In this document: positions 22,731 through 34,304 of the stretch, piece by piece | How the letters are laid out: each line of letters starts with the position of its first letter | Position numbering within the stretch: position 1 is the first letter of the stretch | From: Prosopocoilus inquinatus | Lineage: Eukaryota > Arthropoda > Insecta > Coleoptera > Lucanidae | Assembly: GCA_036172665.1 (NCBI GenBank) | Contig: CM069874.1 | Location: 25,193,946-25,257,945, forward strand | Length of the DNA stretch: 64,000 nucleotides | Reading direction: 5' to 3' | Notes under the pieces: model-generated | Seen by the model: the letters and a program-made list of their open reading frames with translations, nothing else | Told to the model about the DNA's origin: nothing | Database searches by the model: none | Position numbers and translations under genes: made by a program

Positions 22731-23950
22731 GGGTGCGTTCATAAATGACGCCCGAACGGGTGAGAGTTATACCGGGGTGCAATAAAACCGTTCATAAATT
22801 CAATTTCAACCTCGCACCTCGCCCTTGAAGCGTTTTAAAATCGCAAGGGTGTAGCGCTCGGTGTGCGCTTACAACTCCCCGGTCAGGAGCGAGATGAATT
22901 TCGCCCGATATGCGCAATAAGTAAAATCATAGGTGCATGATGGATGTGAGGCGAAACAAATTAATACGTTATAAAATAAAATATATTTATTCTCTCTACT
23001 GAATGTAATTAATTTTTTTAAAGGATTTTGATATGATTTGTTTTTGGAAGCAACAAAATTAAATATGGAACAAGGGTTGATATCAATAAGATTCAAATAT
23101 TAAACGATGTCTGTGTCTACAATACTCAGATTCATGTAGTAATAGTAACAAAAGTAGTAATAAAAAATTGTGCCACTCGGAGGACGTTTCTAATTGTTCA
23201 GAATTTTACCACGCACTCGCAACGCTCTGGGCGATTCAGCCGTCATTATCCTCGGGGTAAAGCCTAGTTTACACTACGTCATTTTACATGTGTTTTAACC
23301 TGTGATAAGTCATAAGGCGACTGTTGACATTTACACTGTCTGAGTTGACACAGTGAACGACACATAAGCACCAACATAGATAAAATCACAGCTCTCTTTG
23401 GGAATAGGACCGGACTTATTTGCTATGACTTATTACAAGAAGATTTTAAATTAACCGCCAGACAAGTGTGGACAGTGAGGTTATATGAGATCGAAATAGC
23501 GAGAACACGAAGTTGTCGGCGTGTAATAAACAACTAGAACGAGAAAAATAGTAAATTGTATTATACAAAATGGAGAAAGTAAGTATTATAGACGTTGCAT
23601 GAGCAATACTAATCTGTTTCATTAATTGTAAACATTCTGCATAGGTCGAGTGGAACATAGCAGGTACACAGAAACAGTACATTGATTGTCAGTTGTAAAT
23701 AATAAACACGCATCCTTTGATTTCGCAAATGAGACATTTCTAACCTTACTTTCTTGACGACTAATGCTCACAACTCTCACACTCTTGTGACACAAGAGCC
23801 CGTCTAAACGTTACGATTGTGACTCACACGGTTTTCGCAACTCTATGATTTTTGACATGCTGTTATCATAGGACACGTTACATGCAAAATTACACAGTCT
23901 AAACTAGTTTTAACGCTCTACCATACACTCTCCATTTTTGAACGCACTCC
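22731..23950. mobile_element. About 1.2-kb element with GGNGTGCGTTCA ends, carrying a nested insertion
   Basis: The left end reads GGGGTGCGTTCATAAATG and the right end, inverted, GGAGTGCGTTCAAAAATG. An internal inverted-repeat element occupies about 23263-23909. No transposase frame was seen. Confidence 0.55.
23263..23909. mobile_element. Nested MITE with CCTAGTTTACACT / AACTAGTTTAGACTG ends
   Basis: The left arm (CCTAGTTTACACTACGTCAT) and the complement of the right arm (AACTAGTTTAGACTGTGTAA) match over about 35 bp, about 645 bp apart, inside the larger element around it. Confidence 0.65.
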
Positions 23951-24582
23951 AGTATTTACGACGCTACCTAGGGGTAAGTTCAAAATGAAGCTGCGATGAT
24001 CAAACATAGGATGAAAGTATGGAACCCAATGTCATCCTCATAAGCGACACGTTCAGTAGGCAGTATCCCGATGGCGTACTTTGCGTTTGTTACCGCGTAT
24101 TTACGGCACTAATAGCCCGGCGCTCATAAACTGGCGCGTTGCATTCAGGAAACGAAGTGACCGTGAATATCCATACAAATGTCCAACAATTAGTGGTGAT
24201 AGATGATTGTAGCAAAGAGAATTAAACGGGCTATTCTTCTGCAAGCAGAAAAGCCATCTATCATGACAGCTTCATATAAGGTTATGCAACTGGCCGTATT
24301 CGTGGGTATTCACGGTTGTCTATCTCTTAGGGTAAGTTAACAACGAAGCTGTGATGATCAGATATGGGATGAAAATATTGAATTCAATGTCATTCTCATA
24401 AGCGGCACGTTAGGTAAGCGGAGCATCCCGATTGCGTATTTGCGTTTATTACGCCGTATTCATCGCATTAATAGGCCGGCGCTCATGAACTAGCGGCGAT
24501 CGTGCGCCTTGCTTTCAGGAAACGAAGGGGCCGTGAATATTCTTACAAACTAGAGTCTGCGGTTTTCAACGTGCATCTAAGG

Positions 24583-25062
24583 TACACGTGTACACGGACT
24601 CCGTGTAATAATATTCGCGAATTAAATTAGGTGTAATTAAATACACGTGTAACTGTACGGTACACGGTATTTAAGTACATGTGTAATTAAATTACACGTG
24701 TATTTTTACGGATCCGTTCGGTACGTTCAAAACAACTGATATGATTTTGTTTACCGATAGCGGGAAAGTAACGTTTATACAATGACAGTCAAAAACAACA
24801 GCAATAATTAACAACAGTTTTCGCTGCATTTTGATGTTCAGCTGAATTCAGAAAGAAAAGGGAAACGAAGTTTTCCAGTTGTATAATTCATTTTATTTGT
24901 CAATTAATTGCCTGCTTGACAATACCTATCAAGAAAATATTAACGTGTAATATAAATACACGTGTAAAACAAATACACGGGTTCCCGTGTATTTAATATT
25001 ACACGTACTAAAATTTGAATCCGTGTATTACACGTGTACACGTGTACTAACACGTACGTGAA
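24583..25062. repeat. Inverted-repeat element densely packed with ACACGTGT palindromes
   Basis: Six or more ACACGTGT or closely related words fall within 480 bp (around 24594, 24638, 24693, 24955, 25027, 25035). The two ends, GTACACGTGTACACGGACTC and its complement-like partner, form an overall inverted repeat. Each word is a palindromic E-box (CACGTG). Confidence 0.7.
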
Positions 25063-25157
25063 ATAGGGACCTCTAATACAAACGTCCGAAGTTTGGTGAT
25101 GAAATAATGATAGATGTTAGCGGAGATTTTGAATAGGGCTGATACAACGAAACACAT

Positions 25158-25314
25158 ACAGTTCAATTCAGAAAAGAATACATGCACGTCATATACGGAA
25201 CTCATCTAAGGCAGGTGATTGCACTATACGATTTTTTTATGTATCGGAAAAGCACCTCCTGAAATAGACGAGTTCCGTATATGACGTGCATGTATTCTTT
25301 CCTGAATTGAACAG
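25158..25314. mobile_element. 157-bp foldback MITE, CAGTTCAATTCAG arms
   Basis: Arms of about 50 bp (CAGTTCAATTCAGAAAAGAA and complement) are nearly perfect. A related partial copy is at 49077-49135. Confidence 0.75.
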
Positions 25315-25968
25315 TATTCAAATATTTGAGTTCACAACCGAGCTGCGACTGTAAGCGCTCATATAAGCGATTGTAGCAATGAGAATTAAGCTATTCTTCT
25401 GCACGCAGAAAATGTCATCTATCATTATTACTTCGTTGTGAACTTACTCTAAGAGATAGACAACCGTGAATAACCGTAAATACGGCCTGTTGCATAACCC
25501 TATATTTATTGCTTTTGCTAATTGCTGGATTCGTTACACTTTGCTAATTGCTAATTTACAATATGTATATGTGGCAGAATCTATAAATAATATAATTTAT
25601 GAGAAAAACTGATTTAATTTTATTCATAAAATGTATCGTAAAAAAATCGTCATTGCAGTTAAATATGACACAGTGAGATTTTATTTATAAAATTTATTAA
25701 AAAAAATCGATAGAATGTTGAATCCACCAATAAGCATTAACTGTGATAACCAATCTCGCTATCTCTTTCCCTCTGTATTAAACTGATATAAAATTAAACA
25801 TCGTATCATACGGCTCTTTTACTGTCAAGTTTGCTTCCAATAAAATTTAAATGCTGGGAACAAATATGTTCAATATTTTTATTAATTTTGATCGTTCTGT
25901 CAGTTCTGTTCTAAATTTAATTTTAAACTTAAGCAACATTGAAGTTTTTTGGTTAAAATTAAAAAAAA

Positions 25969-26665
25969 TGTTGCAAATCGTTTTTGATTGCAATAAATCC
26001 CTCGAGCAGCCTCTTACAGGTGTTTCAGCCCTATTTGGGGCAGAAACGTAACCAGAGAGTTCCACTGCAAACCAAAACTCTCGAGCTACGATCGCTTTTT
26101 GACCTAACATTGCATTAGGGCAGACAAATTGAAGCCAGTTTGCTTCATAATAAGTCATCCCATGTAAGGCGGCCATGTTTGCTCTCAAAGCATAATGAGT
26201 TTTACAAAATTTTTGTTGCCAATCGTTTTTGATTACAGTAAATCCCTCGAGCTGCGTCTTACAGCTATTTCAGCCCTATTTGGGGCTTCATCAGCTGAAG
26301 CGTAGCTCGAGAGTTCCACTGCAAACCAAAACTCTCGAGCTACCATCGCTTTTTGACCTAACATTGCATTAGGATAGACAAATTGGAGCTAGTTTGCTAC
26401 ATAAAAAGTCATCCCAGGCTTTGCTCTCAAAGCATAATGAGTTTTTAAAAAAAATTGTTGCAAATCGTTTTTGATTGCAGTGAATCTCTCGAGCAGCCTC
26501 TGTACAGCTTTTTTTAAAAACTTTCATTCATTATGCGTTGATAGCAAGTATGGCCGCCTTGCATGGGATGACTTATTATGTAGCAAACTGGCTTCAATTT
26601 GTCTATCCTAATGCAGTGTTAGGTTAAAAATCGATCGTAGGATGTCGCCGTTTAAACGGTTCGTT
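25969..26665 (-). mobile_element. Retrozyme-like repeat, copy B: tandem array of about 245-bp units
   Basis: Unit 1 is 25969-26213 (245 bp) and unit 2 is 26214-26455 (242 bp); a partial, rearranged third unit runs to about 26665. Ribozyme sense is the minus strand. Unit 2 has a complete hammerhead core. Unit 1 has lost the CUGANGA strand by a small deletion, and unit 3 keeps only the post-cleavage side. Head-to-tail dimers or trimers of a unit containing a self-cleaving motif are what reverse transcription of a circular or concatemeric RNA would leave. Confidence 0.78.
26245..26311 (-). ncRNA. Hammerhead ribozyme, unit 2 of the tandem array
   Basis: The minus strand reads CUGAUGA (26294-26288), helix II AGCCC/GGGCU with loop CAAAUA, GAAA (26271-26268), helix III AUAGCUGU and A17 at 26260 (GUA triplet). 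The outer part of helix I (CTCGAG) is kept, but the two pairs next to the core are mismatched. Activity may therefore be reduced even though every core base is consensus. Confidence 0.7.
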
Positions 26666-26999
26666 AAAATTTAAGATTGTACAACCTCACCAAAGTTGAC
26701 AAGTTTATGGCCTCAAAAAAGTTTAAAGCATCTATTTGATTTTGAGAACGTGGAAAGATAATTATATTATTAGTGGACAGTATATTATTCCAACAGAGTA
26801 ATTAAATCATAGTTACCTACCTACTTAGGCGGTGCCATGAAAACTTACTGTCGGAAGACGTTCGTTCCAAAAAATATTGATTATTATAAGAGTGTGAAAT
26901 ACGGAGTATTAGAAAACACTTTTCTTTATATGTAAAAAATAGTTCTTTATATTTAAAATTACGTAAATAGTACAAAACAAAACAAAAAGGATTTCAATG

Positions 27000-28820
27000 C
27001 TACTCATCCATATCCATATTCGTTTCCTCATTGGGTTTTGATTTCTTGGACACCTGCGCTTTATTCGTGTCTTTCGTGTTTTTTCCTTCCTTAGAAAGAG
27101 CCAGGCTTCCTTCAAAGTACTGATTAGGGTGATTAATAACGTCTTTATGTGGTTGGCCGTGCGTATGTTCAAAGTATTTCGAACAGGCGATTTGATAATG
27201 TCCTCTGGTAGCAGTTTCCACAATTTCATTTATTTCTAAAACGGTTTTATTTCAATTTAGCTGTTTTTTTGAACATTTTTAATTGGAAATTATTTATTGT
27301 TTTTAAATAAGAGGTGAACAGGTAAATAGCAAAGACAGATTCTTCAAAGAAATATCCAAAGTCCAAACATGTGTTTTTTTAATATACTTTTCAATTAAAT
27401 ATAATTAGTTACTGTCTTTATTGTTTCTAGTCCACATTCGAACATACGTTCTTAACAATTCTTTTTAGGATTAAAAAAATTAAATAGATATTTACCATCA
27501 CTACCAACTCCATATTCTGTTAATTTTAGCCTCAAAGCAGTAGCATCCCAGTGTTTAAATGGACAGCCATGGTGATCACCAGGACCAACATTATTCATTA
27601 TTATCTTCAAACAACTGTGAGAAGAGTAACTGACCATATTTCCGACTTTTCCAAACATGTGCTTGATGGTGTATAAATGTTGTTTTTCAAATTTGTCTCC
27701 ATCCATTTTTTTAGTGAATTCTTCACGCCAAAACGTAACCATATCTTCAAAGCTTAGCCCAATCGCCTTTGTAAACAGCCCGTACTGCAAGCGACAACTG
27801 TGTTTCATGTGGTGTGTGGCACGGAAGTTTTCATGGATGTGTCTCATGCACAGAGGAAAATGTTGACGGGAGTACAAATCGAGACTATCTAGGCTTGTAG
27901 AAACACCATCGGTTTTCTGTGTGTAGCTTTTTCCAGTGTATATTTTGTGTAAATTGGTAAGCAACATGTTTACACGTTCGTCATCTAATAAAGGCAGGCG
28001 ACGACAAGCATACTAAGAAAGAAATATTGAAACAAATGTAACAAATTAGAAACTTTTGGGGGAAATAGATACGTAACATATTATTTATACTTACACTTAA
28101 CGCTGCATTGATTTGGGAACGGAAAATTCCTGTGAGACATGTGATTAACTCGAAGCTCGGAATATAAGCAAATCCTCTTTCTAAAAATATCTTACGATTT
28201 CTTATTAAAGTTATTACTTCAGTAAACGGAACTTTGTAGAAATCAACTATGTCAACAATATTGACACCAGCTGTAGACTGATGTAATTGCTCCTGTATTC
28301 TGTTCTTTTCATTTTGTGTTATGGGTTTATAAGTTAAATTATTAACCGCAAGAAAATTCTCAACACTTTTTGGAGACAACTGTAGAAAGCGTAACTTGAA
28401 CCACTCTTGTTCTCTAGCAGCGAACCATTTTCTCAAATCATCCGAGCGACAGTACGCAAGTCTTAATATGAAATGCGATATATGATCGGCTCTTCGTGCT
28501 TGCAGGTCATTTTCAGTTGGGGTAAGCGTACCTGTTGATTTTGCTAGCCACACATACCGTCTCAGACCTTGTTTAACGAGATCATTATGTACAGATTCTT
28601 TCCAATCCTTACTGAAAGGTTTAAATCCTTTTTGTGTTGCTTGCTCTAGGATTCTTAGCAGTTGTAAGCGTTCTAGGGCTAGGTCTTCGAATTCTTGCAA
28701 ATGTATTTCTTCTGTTGGTGGTAAATTATACAGCTGTAAATCTTGCTGGTAGATATCGTTTAGCGCGCTTGAAATCACAGATTTTTGTTGCCTTTTACGT
28801 CTGGTTCCTACTAAATCCAT
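27000..28820 (-). CDS. Prim2: DNA primase large subunit (PriL / Prim2), three exons
   Basis: Exons are 28095-28820, 27496-28012 and 27000-27235, joined in frame to 492 residues; the human protein has 509. The protein is the regulatory subunit of primase in the DNA polymerase alpha complex, in the nucleus. It helps start RNA primers and hands them to the polymerase. The C-terminal Fe-S domain carries the four family cysteines at about residues 297 (PLCMRHI), 376 (HSCLKII), 392 (HGCPFKH) and 432 (IACSKYF), with spacing like human C287, C367, C384 and C424. The conserved HHMKHSCRLQYGLF block follows the first. The N-terminal part (YWFKLR-type helices) is also typical. The Met at 28818-28820 fits the family start. 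The last 50 residues are charged and variable (KEGKNTKD...MDMDE). Introns are 82 and 260 bp. Nothing looks broken. Confidence 0.95.
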
Positions 28821-28865
28821 ATCGGAATATACAAGCTAGAAATTCACATTCGCACGATCACTTTT

Positions 28866-28880
28866 ATTTCGCGCCAAAAA
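28866..28880 (-). promoter_or_regulatory. Consensus E2F site upstream of primase
   Basis: The minus strand reads TTTTTGGCGCGAAAT, matching the E2F/DP consensus TTTSSCGC on both halves. It lies about 46 bp upstream of the primase start codon, a usual distance and location for S-phase replication genes. Binding is inferred from motif and context. Confidence 0.75.
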
Positions 28881-29099
28881 TAAGTTAGGTTATGTAGGCG
28901 ATTCTTGAAACGTACCTGAGTAACAGAAGTTCATTAAGTTCCAATGTTGCCAACTCCGCGATGTTGTTGCCCACTACAAACGATTAATCCATTCCGCTAC
29001 TAAAGAGAAAAAATCCGCTGCAGCCTCGTTTACATAGAAATGTGCGATCACGCTGTTTTCGTGGCCGAAGTTTAATATTGGGTTAATGTATGTTATTAA

Positions 29100-29244
29100 G
29101 GCCTGATTTCATAATCAAATTAAAGGAAACTTTACAATTAAAGTCACAGTCATACGGCAAAAAAATTCGAAAACATTGTTATTTACACATCAGATTGTGA
29201 CTTTTATTTTTAAGTCTCCTCTAGTTTGATTATGAAATCGGGTC
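29100..29244. mobile_element. 145-bp palindromic MITE, GGCCTGATTTCATAATC ends
   Basis: The ends GCCTGATTTCATAATCAAA and, inverted, GACCCGATTTCATAATCAAA place it close to the 11257 and 31468 family. Confidence 0.7.
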
Positions 29245-29436
29245 TTAAGATGGTAATGTTTTGTTTAAATAACAGCGTGCTTGACACGATGAAGCACAAT
29301 CCGCCACATGTCAATGCTTACGGAAGTTTGGATCTTTCAAACTTTGTGCGTGCCGTGCGTATTGTGTGTGCGAGTGTGCGTTGCTTCTATGGTCACCGTA
29401 AACGTAAAACTCAATTTTTTTTCCGGACAAGTCAAA

Positions 29437-29570
29437 GGGCGCGTTCAGTAGATGCTCAGCGGCTGAGTTGCTTACTCAGCAATCGCTTGTGATTGGCTGT
29501 TACCTTATTGTAAGCCAATCACAAACGATTGCTGAGTAAGCAACTCATCCGCTGAGCGTCGAACGCGCCC
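29437..29570. mobile_element. 134-bp palindromic MITE, GGGCGCGTTCAG family
   Basis: It starts GGGCGCGTTCAG and ends GAACGCGCCC, with long internal complementarity (CAGCGGCTGAGTTGCTTACT against its partner). It is the sister of the nested element at 17162-17277. Confidence 0.8.
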
Positions 29571-29764
29571 ATTTTTTTCAGTAATACATGTCTTTCAATT
29601 GAACATGTTTGAAAGATATCCAGCTGGCAGAAAAGAGATTCAAATTACCACAACAAAATAATAAAATTTAATTGCTGTTTTCTCCGTTGATCATGCATAC
29701 ATGCATTGTTAATAAAGCACGAATGGTCCCAATTAACACATAAATGTAAGAAATCGTCGACAAT

Positions 29765-29883
29765 GGTGTCTATTCTGTAATATTCATATGGACTTGAAAC
29801 GTAATAATTATTGATATGGGACGTGACCTTGCAATTTCACTTGCTAAGCATATCAATTAATTGAAGAGGTCGTGCTGTCTACT
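29765..29883 (+). repeat. Partial copy of the 15472 MITE
   Basis: GTCTATTCTGTAATATTCAT through GAAGAGGTCGTGCTGTCTAC matches the left 115 bp of the element at 15472. The right half is missing. Confidence 0.7.
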
Positions 29884-30035
29884 AACTTGCACATAGGATA
29901 TTTAACATGAAAATTCGGCCAAAATTATTTTTTGATTTAAATGGTCTCTAAATCAGACTTAATGGCAATTTATATGTTTCAAAGAAGAATTAGTTCATGC
30001 ATTGCGATTAAAATGGCCTTTTTTCTGTTGTGGTT

Positions 30036-30130
30036 GCTTAAGACTTGTCAAGACCTCAGGAGCGGGAGTATTTTATGTGTTTAAAGTGTTCTATGACTTT
30101 GTTGGTTCCAAACCTCCTCGTCGTTGTATA
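30036..30130 (-). mobile_element. Truncated SINE, tail only
   Basis: GACTTGTCAAGACCTCAGGA and the following 80 bp match the tail of the SINE at 5605-5860. The tRNA-like head with the A and B boxes is absent. Confidence 0.65.
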
Positions 30131-30179
30131 GTTGTAGAGTTTTGCAAACGTCCAAAGTAATTTGCCATCAATTTTTCAG

Positions 30180-30440
30180 TATCGATTTGTAAACCACCCC
30201 ATATAATAAGTAATCTTATTAGGTATTACGATTTTAAGTTGAAAATTATATTCATGCATGTTATTTGATTATTTAATATATGTAATATATATAATTTATA
30301 GTAACTAACGTAACGAGTTATTATTTAATTATACTATAATAACGAATACTTTGTAAGGGGCACCGAAATCTATCTAAAGTAACGAATACATGCGAGTACA
30401 AACTTTTTCGTTATTTTTACAGCACTGGCTGTAACGCCAT
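30180..30440 (+). repeat. Interspersed GTAACGA-rich repeat, plus-sense copy
   Basis: It shares AAGTAATCTTATTAGGTATT, ATAATTTTCAAC-type words and several GTTACTCG/GTAACGA words with an opposite-strand copy at 53735-53960. Class unknown. Confidence 0.5.
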
Positions 30441-30756
30441 TAAATGAACTGCTGTTACGATCCCTGTTAAAATTTCACATTAAATCGGAAGTATTTTCTT
30501 ATTCAAGTAGGTAAAAAATGAGAGAGCTGTATGTGCACATGTAAATATACGACGAAGACAAGAAACACCTTCATTCAGGCACGTTATCTACGTTCTTCTG
30601 CGTACTGTAACGAATTTTTGGTTTTAAATATTCTAATAGCTCAATATAACCAGATGTGATACTGGTGGGCCTGAAAGATTTGTAATTTCTGTGGAAATCA
30701 TTGATTCTTGTGCTTGTAAAGTTGTAATAGTAGCCGGAGAAGTGTTTTTTATGAAT

Positions 30757-30800
30757 AGTTTAAACAGCGACATCCTACAATCATTTTTCGAGCGACTGAA
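30757..30800. repeat. Fragment of the retrozyme-like family
   Basis: TTTAAACAGCGACATCCTAC followed by TTTTCGAGC matches the non-ribozyme half of the family. Very short. Confidence 0.4.
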
Positions 30801-30865
30801 ATTGGAATTTCGGCAATTGATAGTCCACGCAACGCCTCAGTCAACGCTGCTTAGATGGGAGGGAC

Positions 30866-31018
30866 ATATAGGTTGAGTTAAGTGAATAGTCAATCTACAA
30901 ATCGTCAACTCAACGATCAGACTAATTCATCTGACCAATCAGCGATCAGGAAAATTGTTCAAGTTTAATCTGACGTGTTTGACCATTCACTTGCAACAGC
31001 CTCTCCGTACCTGCCTGA
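30866..31018 (+). mobile_element. MITE of the GAGTTAAGTGA family, second copy
   Basis: TATAGGTTGAGTTAAGTGAA and CTGACCAATCA match the minus-strand copy at 16432-16570. The ends are partly complementary (GAGTTAAGTGAATAGTCAA against TTGACCATTCACTTGCAAC read inverted). Confidence 0.55.
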
Positions 31019-31467
31019 ACCGACATTGATTAAAGTTAATATCGAATTAAAGCATAGAAAATCCCATATTTAATCAAGGTTTAGTTAACAGCGACGTCAG
31101 TGAAACTCAGCCTACAGGTTTAAGATTTTCTGATATCAAGTTAAATCGTTGTGGTACCGCTTCTGTACTTTCAAGTATTTCATGATACATTTTACGCTTA
31201 CTGTTTGCCTTAGAGGCAGAGGTTTTTCAGATTTTTCCAAGTTGTATGATGCCACCACTGCTACTTATGTTCTAATACATTGAACACTGAACTCTGGAAT
31301 AATCAAAATTTTCAGCTGCGTCTTTAAAATTCATTGTTTTTTTTTGAGTCACTTCACACTTTGCTGAACATTAGTCTAAATTGGTTTGTTCTGAGACATA
31401 GAGATATTTGATTTCTATTATCAGAGTAATATATCAGACACTATCAGTCCTAATTAAACAGATTTAT

Positions 31468-31590
31468 GGCCGTTTTCATAATCAAACTTTAAGGAAGCTT
31501 TAGTTTAAAGTCATGTTAAGAAAGGGAAACAAATGTATTTTTTTTTAGGTTAAAGAACTTTAAATTTAAAGTCATATTATGAAACCGGCC
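31468..31590. mobile_element. Short palindromic MITE, GGCCGTTTTCATAA family, second copy
   Basis: It is 123 bp, beginning GGCCGTTTTCATAATC and ending ATTATGAAACCGGCC, and is near-identical in plan to 11257-11380. Confidence 0.75.
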
Positions 31591-34304
31591 CTAAATACCA
31601 AATTATGTAAACGATGTAAATGAATGAGTTCTAGTCTAATATTTCATTTGAAAGTATTTTCGTAATCTTTTTTCCGATCTCATTAAAATAAGAGGTAAAA
31701 AAATGGAAATTGAAAACAAAAACGTGTTTGAATTATTTATTAAGCTTAATGATTAAACACATTAAAAAATATTTAAAAATAACAAAATAAAACAATAAAA
31801 TATAAAATGAAACAAATGTATAAATATTTCACTAACCAAGAGACGATGAGTAGATGCCAGCAAAATAAAACACATTCATTTCAACAAGATCCTTCAAAAT
31901 ACTTTCGGTTTCATTTTCATATCACAATATTTCGATAGGATCGTTTGCAGTTAAAATCAGTTGAAGGTGTATTACAGTTTTACAGTACGTCAACTTAAAA
32001 TTAAATACAAGTTACAATAAAATCACTTTAGAATCAAAAGAAGAAAAGGATCTGCAAACATATCTAAGTTAAAGGCCTTTGCGAACATTATTTGTGTACT
32101 TTGTCACAGGTACAATGTACAGCATAGTTAAAGTGAATCTGCTGGAAAGTGGCAGAAACACAACACAACATATATCATTTTTAAACCTTTGGGTATATGC
32201 AAAAAGGGCTGTTGTAAAAATGAAGTTTGTGTTTTAATAAACATCTGAAATTATTTCCTTTTCGCCATACCCATACTAGTTAAGTAGTTCAAATATCATT
32301 AAACTGCTGACTTTTGACATACCTTCTAAACACTGACTGATGTTAGTATGTCAAATATGGTGCAAAAAGTCTCCTAAAGTTAATTCGCACTTTATTAATA
32401 TCTCTCACTTGCACTTGTTCGAAAACTATTTATATCACGAAACTTTGGTAAATTCATTAAAACTAAGACCTCAATGGCTACTGAAAGCATGACAGATTTT
32501 TCATCGGTATGTAATCGGCTTCTCTTTTATTTTCTGTGAACCTAAAATGAAAAAATGGCATGCAGTTAATGATGCCAGTTTAAAAAGACTTGACTAGACA
32601 GTGATGCATTTTTAATTTTTAAATGGAGTAATAAAAAGTACAAAAAAATTATACTTTTACAGGATAAATTAATTCTTTTGGAGTAATTTTTAGTTTTATT
32701 AATGCAAAACTTTTTTTCACGATTAAGGGATATAAATTATACTCCTACATTATTAAAGAAAACAAATTCTTGTATCAATATTTTACAAAAAAAAAGGGAG
32801 ATGGATCATTTCCTCTATATTAATCGTTTTCAATTAGTAAATTTCTGATATGATTTGGAAAATGTCTAAATTAGTATTTTTTTTTGCTGTTTGTCTCGTC
32901 AAGTCTCAATTAAAATTCTAGCAATTAGAAACTGAAGTGAAGGGACGGAGGGTTGCAACAAAAAAAGCAACATTTTGCCCACAAATTATTTATTTCAAAG
33001 TAAGTTTCTTTTACATTATTGTTAATTAGGACAAACAAACAGTTCTTTGAAAAACTAATCCATCACAGCCTGCATTTTCCATGCTGAAATTCGTACGGGT
33101 TTCGGTTCTCCGCCGATTAACTTTTAATTCTCACTAAATTATTACTCTATGCATTAGTGTGCATTGAAGGGTTATGAAGGCTGGATAAGTTCTAATTTTA
33201 ATGTCTACTGCCTATGGGTTTACATTGGTTAAGGAAAACTATAACCAATGTCCTAACTTAACAGATAAGATCACCTAGCGATCTTCACATGTAAATTTCA
33301 TTGGAAAATACTAAAGAGAGAGAGAGATCGAGGTGTGTTAATAAAATTATTACAAAAAATTATAACACACAAAAAAAATGTAATAAAATTTTGAGAAATT
33401 TATCGACAAAGAATTCAAAGTATTTAAATGTATTACACTTTAAAGATTCTAGCTTTATAAGAATAAATATTTACATAAAATGAAACCTGTTTTAATTTTT
33501 TTTTATCATTCATAAATCAAACAATCACCTTTCTTGTCGGAGCAAATAAATAAATGGGTTTTCTTATTATTATGTATATCTAGGCGGAAGATAAATATTA
33601 CAGGTTCCACTATTAATAAAATTAAACAATTTTCATACTAAGAAATATTTACCGTTTTATTTCCTTTGTTATTATTGTTTAACAAATACTAATAGACTGA
33701 GAGCTAACATTAAGAGTAAAAATTGCCGAAAAAAAAAAGAATTATACGGTTTTTAACTAGTCTTTTTTTTGGGAGGGGCAACTGTAGTATGTTAAGATTC
33801 GGTATTAGCGCTTTCCTCCACCCTAAAAGTAAAAAAAAAAAACATTCATTTCCATTTGCGGTTCTGAGATTCTATAATTCTAGTCTTCCTTTCATACAGA
33901 CAAATACATTAGTGTACAGCACATATTTCGAGTAATATTTCACTAAAGTTTCAAGCAATTCTTTTACACTAAAACAGCACAAGCTATTTTTTTAATTTTT
34001 TTTTTTATATACTAAACTAGTTTTGAGTGTAACAGACTTCAGCACTAATACCAAATGATAACATCATGGAACACTTTAAAACCAACATTTAAACAGTGAA
34101 GGACAGTTGAAAATTAAACAGAACAGAAATAAGATCAATTTTACTCCGTCTTTGAATTCTTTTTAATAGTAATAAAAATACGATTAAAACATTTACTGAG
34201 AAAAACAAGAAAAGAGAGAATGAACGGTGTAAAATTGATTTTCTCGCAATGTGTAAGCAATCAGTACAAACTGTCCATGTGAACAAGCTTTGAACTTTTG
34301 AAAC
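31591..34304. other. AT-rich region downstream of LAMP, no gene seen
   Basis: This probably includes the LAMP 3' untranslated region near 34304 and then intergenic DNA. There are homopolymer runs, but no protein, RNA gene or clear inverted repeat. Confidence 0.5.

Larger units (their letters stand above)
23966..25490. repeat. Composite repeat block with direct and inverted copies
   Basis: A unit beginning near 23966 recurs directly near 24330 (GGTAAGTTAACAACGAAGCTGTGATGATC-like). A related piece returns inverted near 25335-25490, giving the block a foldback shape. Two other repeats lie inside it (24583-25062 and 25158-25314). No gene was seen. Confidence 0.6.

Noticed and set aside
25969..26665. 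Foldback/Galileo-type DNA transposon with tandem repeats in its arms
   Set aside because: Tandem units and some inversion would fit, but the recurring CUGANGA/GAAA architecture with paired helices explains the conserved blocks better.
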